Positions 57,803 through 64,000 of a DNA stretch of 64,000 nt are shown here, piece after piece. The notes beneath the pieces were generated by a model, which saw nothing but the letters and a program-made list of their open reading frames with translations, made no database searches and was not told the origin of the DNA. The stretch is from Thalassotalea eurytherma. GTDB lineage: Bacteria > Pseudomonadota > Gammaproteobacteria > Enterobacterales > Alteromonadaceae. The DNA is taken from the NCBI RefSeq assembly GCF_030161415.1, contig NZ_BSSU01000007.1:173574-237573 (forward strand). Reading direction: 5' to 3'. The position numbers and the translations under genes are program-made. Positions within the stretch are counted from its first letter, which is position 1. Each line of letters opens with the position of its first letter.

Positions 57803-59977
57803 TTACTTCAATTTTTCTATGCCCATGTTATATAAAGTAAATCCGTAAATATCAGCATACTGGTCAATCGTCTTACTGATTGGTGTTCCCGCACCATGCC
57901 CTGCGTCTGTTTCTATACGAATTAATACTGGCGCACTGCCTTCATGGCTTGCTTGTAATTGTGCTGCATATTTAAATGAATGCGCCGGTACTACACGGTC
58001 ATCATGATCACCTGTCGTGACCATAGTTGCAGGGTAGTCAGTACCATCTTTTAGGTTATGTAATGGTGAGTAGCCTAGCAAGTACTCAAACATTTCTTTA
58101 TTGTCATCAGATTTACCGTAGTCGTATGCCCAGCCAGCACCTGATGTAAAGGTATGGTAACGAAGCATATCTAGAACACCTACCGCAGGTAGCGCCACTT
58201 GAAATAAATCAGGTCGTTGTGTCATCACTGCACCGACAAGTAAACCACCATTAGAGCCGCCCATAACCGCTAGCTTTTCTGAAGAAGTCACTTTTTTCTC
58301 GATGAGGTATTCAGCAGCAGCAATAAAGTCATCAAATACATTTTGTTTTTGAAGTTTAGTACCTGCGTCATGCCATTTTTTACCGTACTCTCCGCCACCA
58401 CGTAAGTTGGCAACAGCGTATACACCGCCGAGCTCAAGCCATGCTGCGCGCGTAGAACTAAAACGTGGTTGTAAGCTAACATTGAAGCCACCATAGCCAT
58501 ATAAAATCGTTGGGTTGCTACCATCTAGTTCAATACCTTTTTTATGGGTAATGATCATCGGTACTTTTGTGCCATCTTTTGACGTGTAAAAGACTTGTTT
58601 TGATTCAAACTTGTCGCTATCAAACTGCACTTTAGATTTGCTATGAACAGCTGACTCACCGCTATCAACGTTAAACTTAAAAATAGTACTTGGTGTTTTT
58701 GAATTACTAAATGAGTAATAAATGTCTTTTTGCTCTTCCTTGCCACCAAAACCGCCAGCAGTGCCAACTTCAGGTAACGCTATATCGCGCACTTTCGTAC
58801 CATCGGTTTTGTATTGCTGAATTAATGAGGTTGCATCTTTCATATATTTAGCAAATAGATATCCGCCACCCGTTGAAATAGAGAGTACGTTTTCAGTTTC
58901 AGGAATCACGTCTTGCCAGGCATCAGGTTTAAGATTAGAAAAGCTCGCCTTAACTACCCGTTTATTTGGCGCATTTAAGTTTGTTACAAGCAGTAAGTCA
59001 TCACCTTCATTGTCTAAAACATAGGTATCAGAGTTTGGTTCATCTAATATGGAGATCAAGTCGCTTGATTGATCTTTTAAATCTTTAATGAACAAGCGGT
59101 TACCCGAAGTTGATACAGATGCATAAACAAGCAAAAATCTATTATCGTCGGTTACGTAGCCACTTACATACCGGTGTTTCTCAGCGTCAGTTCCACCAAA
59201 CACAAGTGCATCTGTTGATTGTTTAGTGCCAATTTGATGATAATACAGTTTGTGTTGATCTGTTTTGGCTGATAACTCACTACCTTCAGGCTTGTCATAG
59301 CTTGAATAATAGAAGCCTTCGTTACCTACCCATGAAAGGCCACTGAACTTAATATCTATTAGTTCTTCTTCAATAATTTCAAGCGTTTTGGTATCAATGA
59401 CACGTGCTTTTCGCCAATCGCTACCACCTTCTGAAATGAGGTAAACAGCTAGAGAGCCGTCTTGTGAAAATTCAATGCTTGATAGTGAAACCGTGCCATC
59501 TTCACTAAAAGTATTTGGATCAAGAAACACTTCAGCTTCACCCTCACCTTTTTGGCGATAAAGCACATACTGATTTTGTAAACCATCATTTTTATAAAAA
59601 TAGGTATATTCACCTTCGATAAATGGCATGCCTACTTTTTCATAATCGAGTAAAGTCGAAAGACGTTCCTTGATGGCATCACGGTAAGGGATTTTATCTA
59701 AGTAGCTGTACGTGGTTTTGTTTTGAGCTTTAACCCATAGCGCGGTTTCTTCACTCATATCATCTTCTAGCCAACGATATGGGTCAGAAACTTTTGTACC
59801 AAAATATTCATCTACCACTGTACCTCTTTTAGTTTCAGGATAGTTTAGGGCAACTTGATGCGTTAATTCTTCACTTACCTTTTCAGCAGTGGTTGATGTT
59901 TCAGCTTGTTGACCACAGCCGCTAACGGTAAACACAACTGCTAATGCAGAAGCCAAGGTTGCTACTTTAAATTTCAT
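57803..59977 (-). CDS. Prolyl oligopeptidase family serine peptidase, lipoprotein
   Basis: 724 residues. A lipoprotein signal with lipobox VSGC lies near residue 21. An N-terminal seven-bladed propeller (about 95-430) gates the active site. A C-terminal alpha/beta-hydrolase domain has Ser in GGSNGGLLVGA (about 575), Asp in GDHDDRVVP and His in DAGHGAGTP. The domain order and motifs match S9A prolyl endopeptidase, which cleaves after proline in short peptides; the lipobox places it in the periplasm or on a membrane. Its own promoter lies in the 164 bp upstream. Confidence 0.93.
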   Translation of the reverse strand: MKFKVATLASALAVVFTVSGCGQQAETSTTAEKVSEELTHQVALNYPETKRGTVVDEYFGTKVSDPYRWLEDDMSEETALWVKAQNKTTYSYLDKIPYRDAIKERLSTLLDYEKVGMPFIEGEYTYFYKNDGLQNQYVLYRQKGEGEAEVFLDPNTFSEDGTVSLSSIEFSQDGSLAVYLISEGGSDWRKARVIDTKTLEIIEEELIDIKFSGLSWVGNEGFYYSSYDKPEGSELSAKTDQHKLYYHQIGTKQSTDALVFGGTDAEKHRYVSGYVTDDNRFLLVYASVSTSGNRLFIKDLKDQSSDLISILDEPNSDTYVLDNEGDDLLLVTNLNAPNKRVVKASFSNLKPDAWQDVIPETENVLSISTGGGYLFAKYMKDATSLIQQYKTDGTKVRDIALPEVGTAGGFGGKEEQKDIYYSFSNSKTPSTIFKFNVDSGESAVHSKSKVQFDSDKFESKQVFYTSKDGTKVPMIITHKKGIELDGSNPTILYGYGGFNVSLQPRFSSTRAAWLELGGVYAVANLRGGGEYGKKWHDAGTKLQKQNVFDDFIAAAEYLIEKKVTSSEKLAVMGGSNGGLLVGAVMTQRPDLFQVALPAVGVLDMLRYHTFTSGAGWAYDYGKSDDNKEMFEYLLGYSPLHNLKDGTDYPATMVTTGDHDDRVVPAHSFKYAAQLQASHEGSAPVLIRIETDAGHGAGTPISKTIDQYADIYGFTLYNMGIEKLK

Positions 59978-60141
59978 GCGTATTCCAATGGGTTATTTTT
60001 CTTGTAGGATTAAGCAATCTATTGAAAAGGACAAGCAATGTCTATAAATGGACGATTGGTTTTTACTCTATCTGACGGGAATATTGTAACAAAAAATTAA
60101 TGAAAAAATGTCAATGGATAACCAACAGGATTGGTACGCTG

Positions 60142-60545
60142 TTATGCTTTAGGTAGCTTAGCAATAACACGGGTTTCATTTTCCCTAGCATCTAACGCTA
60201 TTGACCCGGCAAGGGTTTCACAAACCAATTTAGCGGTATACGTACCTAGCTCTAAACCGTTAATTTTGCCCTTCGTCACCTACTTGTCACAAAATTTATC
60301 TTTAACTTTATTTGGTACAGCGCCCGGATTAAAGACAGTAATTTCAAAAAATTGCGCATTACTTACCGATTCAAAAAATGACACTTTTGCTCCTCGGGGA
60401 GCCGCTTCTGTGGCAATTTGCGTACTAGTAAATGAACGATGTCGAATCCGATCAGTTGATTCATTTGCTCTAACTTTTATCAGTAACTCTTTACCGCTTT
60501 CATCAGGCAAAATCCAATCAGAAATAATTAAGTCGACATGACGAA
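60142..60545 (-). pseudogene. Fused remnant of a receiver domain and a histidine-kinase ATPase domain
   Basis: The minus-strand translation starts mid-receiver (RHVDLIISDWILPDESGKEL, with the phospho-acceptor Asp in ISDW). Without a gap it becomes a kinase ATPase end: EAAPRGAKVSFFESVSNAQF, FFEITVFNPGAVP, an in-frame TAG at 60280-60282 where KYVT would be expected, then ELGTYTAKLVCETLAGSIAL to a stop at 60142. The dimerisation helix and most of the receiver are missing, as after an internal deletion. Non-functional. Confidence 0.65.
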
Positions 60546-60905
60546 CTTGAATCACACGCTGTGATTGGTGCAGAGATACTATCAAGTCGCGACTCTGTCT
60601 TACTTAAAATGGCTGAAACCGTCGCGTTAACACATCACGAAAAGTATGATGGTTCAGGTTACCCTGCTGGTACAGAAGGTGAAGATATTCCTCTCATTGC
60701 TCGTATCCTCGCGATTGCAGATGTGTTTGATGCGGTAACCTGTGAACGTCCATACAAAAAAGCTTGGCCCGTTGAAAATGCAATCAACTTAATTAAAGAA
60801 GAACGTGGTAAGCATTTTGATCCACGTTTAGCCGATTTATTTATCGAATCACTTGATGAAATACTGGCGGTTAAAGCTGATTTTGTAGAAACTTTTAACG
60901 AATAA
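60528..60905 (+). pseudogene. HD-GYP domain C-terminal fragment
   Basis: The plus-strand frame carries SHAVIGAEILSSRD, then the diagnostic ALTHHEKYDGSGYPAG, then ARILAIADVFDAVTCERPYK to a stop at 60905. Only the second half of the domain (about 120 residues) remains; the first HD dyad is missing. Intact HD-GYP proteins hydrolyse c-di-GMP. The frame abuts the opposite-strand receiver fragment at about 60545. Confidence 0.7.
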
Positions 60906-60916
60906 TACCATGTCCA

Positions 60917-61603
60917 TCAGCATTTAGATGGGCAGTTATATTGATAACCTTTGGTTCTTATCGAGCGAATAATATTAGTAGGTAAACCTGCCTCTTTTAC
61001 CTTTTTACGGATACGTGCCACTTTTATATCAATAGAACGGTCAACACCATTGTATTGTAACCCTTTCAATATATGCAGAAGGTTTTGGCGTGATTGTGGT
61101 TTACCTTCATTAAGCGCTAAGTAATAAAATAGTTCAAACTCTTCCTGTGTAAATTGAATGGTAATCCCTTGGTACCGACATTCAAAGTTATTAGCATTAA
61201 ATACCATACCATCATCTGACAATAGTTGTTCTGATAAGGGCTTATCAAACACTCTATCTAGACGTTTAACGCGTTGCAGCAATACCTCAAATGGTGCTGT
61301 TTTAGAAACGAAATCATCTGCACCAAGGTCAAAACAAGCAATTTCAATTTTAGGGTTATCGTTAGCTGTTAAAAAGATAATGCCACCATCGTAAAAAGCT
61401 CTAATCTCTTTGCAAACATCGTAACCACTTTTATCAGGAAGACCTATATCAAGCAGGATAAGATCAGGCGCTACAGACAAAATTTTACGCATCGCGATTG
61501 CACCATTGAATGCTTGAAACACTTCGTAACCATAAGCTTCAAATTGTTTTTTAAGCGTCGTTGAAACAATACTATCGTCCTCAACAATCAAGATTTTTTT
61601 CAT
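60917..61603 (-). CDS. OmpR-family response regulator
   Basis: 228 residues. Receiver domain with the acidic pocket VEDD near the N-terminus, phospho-acceptor Asp in LILLDIGLPDKSG (about 52) and Lys in FVSKTAP. C-terminal winged-helix domain (about 130-228) with VDRSIDIKVARIRKKVKEAG and SIRTKGYQY. The ATG at 61603 with AAGG upstream is preferred to a TTG at 61618. Orphan: no intact kinase is adjacent; the debris on its 3' side includes a dead kinase. Confidence 0.9.
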   Translation of the reverse strand: MKKILIVEDDSIVSTTLKKQFEAYGYEVFQAFNGAIAMRKILSVAPDLILLDIGLPDKSGYDVCKEIRAFYDGGIIFLTANDNPKIEIACFDLGADDFVSKTAPFEVLLQRVKRLDRVFDKPLSEQLLSDDGMVFNANNFECRYQGITIQFTQEEFELFYYLALNEGKPQSRQNLLHILKGLQYNGVDRSIDIKVARIRKKVKEAGLPTNIIRSIRTKGYQYNCPSKC

Positions 61604-61838
61604 TTTTACCTTACTCAATCTATGCTTAATAACAGTTGAGCTATTGTAACGCGTTTGTATGCCCTATGACTGTTAATAGATTGTATGCAAAACGTAATAT
61701 TAAGTAGTACATAAACGTAATTAATGATGAGAACATTGATATTAGAATCATCAACTTATATATTTACATCTTATGCAAAGCATTTTCTCTTCAAATAGGT
61801 TGCGCGCTGTTCCTTAAGCCGCCACAGGATGTAACAGA

Positions 61839-63482
61839 ATGACAACCCTTAATTTTGCCAATAAGCGTTTTTTGATTGTAGATAATATCAAGCAGTCTCG
61901 TGATACCTTAAAGCAATTTGCTTATTCCCTAGGTGATGTAAAAGTCGAGTCTGTCTCCTTCGCTAAAGATGCTATCTCAGCTTGTGAAAGCGTTGCTTAC
62001 GATGTTGTTCTTCTCGGTTACGATCTGGGTGAAAATCAAAAAAACGGACAACAAGTACTCGAGGAGCTTAAAACTAAAAGCTTAATTCAACGACAATCAA
62101 TTATCATCATCATAACTGCTGAAGTCTCTGAAGCTATGGTGTTGGCTGCGCTCGAGCATAAACCTGACGAATACATTGCTAAACCATATACACTGCAAGA
62201 CCTTAAAAAGCGCTTATTACGCAGTTATGTAAAAAAGCAAAGTATGGCGAAGGTATACAGGGCACTTGATGAAGGCGATGAGAATAACGTCGTCGAGTTA
62301 GTTAAAGAAACGATAGCTAAAGGTACCCAATACGAATCGGAATGTATGGGGATTTTGTCTAGGCAATACTTCAACATGAAGCGATACGCTGAAGCGCAAG
62401 ATATCTATTTAGAATATCAAAATGAAGCAAGTTGCACCTGGGCAAAAATAGGCTTAGGTAAAGTCGCTTTCGAAAACAAACAATTTGATAAAGCGGAACA
62501 ATATTTTAAAGAAATTATTGAAGAGAACAATAGATACCTCAGCGCATATGATTGGCTTGCAAAAACCTATCAGGCGCAAGAAAATCATGCCAGTGCGCAG
62601 AACACGTTAGAAAGGTGTTTACTCATATCTCCAAGATCTGTTGGTCGCTTAAAACTCTACGCAAATGTATGTCTTGAAAATGAACAATTTGAAAAAGCGA
62701 CAAACGCATTGAAGAAAACGAATGAATTAGCCTATCACTCGATTCATAATCATCCCGAGAATGCTCTTTTGTTTGCAAAGGCCGTGCTAGAACATATCCA
62801 TGAAATGCCAATTGATCAGGCAAGAAAACTCAACAATAAAGTATTTAGCGCATTGAGTTTAATGACGAAGGACTTTGATGATGTTGAATTGAAAATCAGA
62901 TCGCAATTATTGACAGCATGCCTTCAATTTACGACAAAAGAAAAACAGCCAGCTAAGCTCAGCCTAGTAGCCGCAGAAAAGCTTCTTGATAACCATCAGC
63001 ATGATATGTCAACACAAGGAAAGCTAGAGTCTTCGCGAGCATTGGTGCGTTTAGACCGAGAACAGCGTGCTGCAAATATACTGCAACAACTTGCTCAAGA
63101 TAATGCATCTGATGAAGACCTACTCAAAGAAATAGATTCGTGCCTAACGAAACCTATTAGCGACAATATTATTAAAGCACAGCAAGCAATAGAAATAGGC
63201 ATGAGCTACTACAAGCAAAATCAATTCTCAGAAGCAGTTAATGAGCTATCTAGTGCTTTGCGGATTATTCCACATCATACAGGTTTAAAGTTAAACCTAT
63301 TGCAAGTATTCCTTGTTGCCTATGAGAAAAGCCCTGTTGACGATAACTATATTCAAAGAGCCTCTGATATTATCAATGACATGGATAACTTACCTACCAG
63401 TAGTTATTCAACGTCAAGGTACATTGTACTTAAAGAAAAATATCAGCAACTCACCGATCATGAAGAAAGCGAAGAAGAGTAA
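61839..63482 (+). CDS. Receiver-like/TPR protein lacking the phospho-acceptor Asp
   Basis: 547 residues. N-terminal CheY-like domain (about 8-125), with FLIVDN and a conserved Lys in DEYIAKPYTLQDL. At the phospho-acceptor position the pattern is VVLLGYDLGENQKNGQQVLEELK: related proteins read DYNLG there, so Gly 60 stands for Asp, with Asp 62 two residues later. The remainder is TPR repeats (about 130-530; YAEAQDIYLEYQNEAS, FDKAEQYFKEIIEEN). Probably a phosphorylation-independent scaffold. Divergent from the OmpR regulator by 235 bp. Confidence 0.85.
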   Translation: MTTLNFANKRFLIVDNIKQSRDTLKQFAYSLGDVKVESVSFAKDAISACESVAYDVVLLGYDLGENQKNGQQVLEELKTKSLIQRQSIIIIITAEVSEAMVLAALEHKPDEYIAKPYTLQDLKKRLLRSYVKKQSMAKVYRALDEGDENNVVELVKETIAKGTQYESECMGILSRQYFNMKRYAEAQDIYLEYQNEASCTWAKIGLGKVAFENKQFDKAEQYFKEIIEENNRYLSAYDWLAKTYQAQENHASAQNTLERCLLISPRSVGRLKLYANVCLENEQFEKATNALKKTNELAYHSIHNHPENALLFAKAVLEHIHEMPIDQARKLNNKVFSALSLMTKDFDDVELKIRSQLLTACLQFTTKEKQPAKLSLVAAEKLLDNHQHDMSTQGKLESSRALVRLDREQRAANILQQLAQDNASDEDLLKEIDSCLTKPISDNIIKAQQAIEIGMSYYKQNQFSEAVNELSSALRIIPHHTGLKLNLLQVFLVAYEKSPVDDNYIQRASDIINDMDNLPTSSYSTSRYIVLKEKYQQLTDHEESEEE

Positions 63483-63559
63483 ACACCAACTTAATTTCTA
63501 CCTGTATTATTAAACCTTCTAAATTCAATCCGATTTAGTATTTTTCTTAAGATATCGAC

Positions 63560-63810
63560 TTCGTCAGTATGACTCAGTCAAAGCCTGTCATTGTGGCGAA
63601 GGCCGCAATCTCCGTTTATTCGAATATTCCCTGAGATACTGACCTTCGTCAGTATGACCAAAGGATAAAGACCTTCGTCAGTATGACTCAGTCAACGCCT
63701 GTCATTGTGGCGAAGTCACAGTCTGTCATTGTAGCGCAGGCCGCAATCTCCGTTTATTCAAATATTCCCTGAGATACTGACCTTCGTCAGTATGACCAGA
63801 GGATAAAAGG
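63560..63810. repeat. Intergenic repeat cluster (two copies)
   Basis: Within the 397-bp gap, a unit of about 80 bp occurs twice (around 63584-63650 and around 63728-63800): CCTGTCATTGTGGCGAAGGC, GCCGCAATCTCCGTTTATTC and GAGATACTGACCTTCGTCAG are the shared blocks. Short sub-units, CCTTCGTCAGTATGAC and CTGTCATTGTGGCGAAG, also recur between them. TTCGTCAGTATGACTCAGTC appears near 63560 and near 63675. Such CATTG...CGAAG units form REP-like dispersed families in related bacteria. No coding frame is present. Confidence 0.7.
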
Positions 63811-63843
63811 TGATCAGGAAATAGTTTTCAGGAGAGTAGAAAC

Positions 63844-63876
63844 AAAAAAACCGTCTAATAAAGACGGTTTTTTTTA
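63844..63876 (-). terminator. Rho-independent terminator after tRNA-Tyr
   Basis: Stem AAACCGTCT/AGACGGTTT with AATAA loop and A/T tracts on both sides, right after the minus-strand tRNA. Confidence 0.85.
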
Positions 63877-63879
63877 ATA

Positions 63880-63964
63880 TGGTGGAGGGAGGTGGATTCG
63901 AACCACCGAAGGCGGAGCCGTCAGATTTACAGTCTGATCCCTTTGGCCACTCGGGAACCCCTCC
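63880..63964 (-). tRNA. tRNA-Tyr (anticodon GTA)
   Basis: Minus-strand, 85 nt with encoded CCA. Acceptor stem GGAGGGG/TCCCTCC with discriminator A. D-arm TTCCCGAGTGGCCAAAGGGA, anticodon stem-loop CAGACTGTAAATCTG with GTA, a long type-II variable arm and T-arm GGTTCGAATCC. Matches bacterial tRNA-Tyr in length and class II variable arm. Confidence 0.95.
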
Positions 63965-63973
63965 AAATAGGGT

Positions 63974-63999
63974 AAAGCCCAACTTTAAAGCTGGGCTTT
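63974..63999. other. Hairpin upstream of tRNA-Tyr
   Basis: Stem AAAGCCCA/TGGGCTTT enclosing a ten-base loop with an inner CTTTAAAG palindrome. It may be the terminator of a minus-strand gene beyond the window, or a processing hairpin between tRNAs. Confidence 0.45.
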
Positions 64000-64000
64000 G

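Noticed and set aside
60131..60541. Plus-strand open frame of 136 codons
   Set aside because: It runs opposite to the kinase/receiver remnant, which matches known domains on the minus strand; the plus-strand product looks like nothing known.
60561..60905. Intact HD-GYP gene
   Set aside because: It holds only the second half of the domain and has no ribosome site; the coding pattern starts upstream of the GTG without a start.
1..64000. CRISPR array, prophage or restriction/defence island
   Set aside because: No regularly spaced repeats, cas, integrase, phage structural or restriction genes were seen; only the repeat units and dead IS pieces listed.

Overview
The window is about 64 kb of low-GC (roughly 40%) chromosomal DNA from a marine gammaproteobacterium. 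Core genes read like the Alteromonadales, most likely Colwelliaceae (Colwellia/Thalassotalea type). Pointers are the engB/cytochrome c4 pair, the prlC - glycosylase - rsmJ order, polA, gor, a gammaproteobacterial tRNA-Tyr(GTA), a DUF2986 micro-gene, a PEP-CTERM protein and many secreted peptidases and c-di-GMP proteins. The assignment is inferred from gene content, not from an alignment.

Layout. 1-3 kb: start of a secreted protein running off the left edge, an Aer-like PAS chemoreceptor with a perfect FNR-type box upstream, and a fermentative D-lactate dehydrogenase. 3-7.2 kb: an envelope lipid-transport operon of two PqiA/LetA half-proteins and a very long MCE protein in which I count eight MCE domains. 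7.3-10.6 kb: a four-haem cytochrome c4-type protein, engB and chrA. 10.7-17.9 kb is accessory: an unrecognised secreted protein, a wrecked IS3-family element carrying an IS30-family fragment, a small-RNA candidate, a PEP-CTERM protein with a cohesin-like fold next to a secreted nuclease with a C-terminal dockerin, and a decayed gene. 18-32 kb: secreted and membrane hydrolases (TolB-like propeller, DUF885, alpha/beta hydrolase, M16, S12), a KefF-like pseudogene, a MITE-like repeat, and an ABC ATPase with an ABC-permease/M1-aminopeptidase fusion. 31.9-35.1 kb: an ECF sigma operon flanked by two TonB-domain genes, then a second copy of the small-RNA candidate and of the MITE. 35-49 kb: retropepsin-like protease, polA, gor, a 1514-residue propeller-PAS-GGDEF-EAL protein, prlC, glycosylase and rsmJ. 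49-60 kb: a second chemoreceptor, a four-Cys micro-protein, peroxiredoxin, ferritin, a DUF4397-like lipoprotein, an HI0933 flavoprotein, a 7TMR-DISM diguanylate cyclase and an S9 prolyl oligopeptidase. 60-64 kb: debris of a histidine kinase, a receiver and an HD-GYP gene, an intact OmpR-type regulator, a receiver-TPR protein that has lost its phospho-acceptor Asp, an intergenic repeat cluster and tRNA-Tyr.

Most notable. (1) Two homologous loci at about 13.2-13.35 kb and 34.65-34.78 kb keep a sigma70 promoter, a roughly 90-nt body with two stem-loops, and a rho-independent terminator whose 8-bp stem is identical while the loop differs: a duplicated small RNA that I do not recognise. (2) An adjacent cohesin-like PEP-CTERM protein and dockerin-bearing nuclease suggest a surface-tethered nuclease. 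(3) An eight-MCE-domain tunnel protein. (4) Several degraded signalling and mobile loci whose history can be read in the sequence. No CRISPR array, prophage or canonical defence island is visible.
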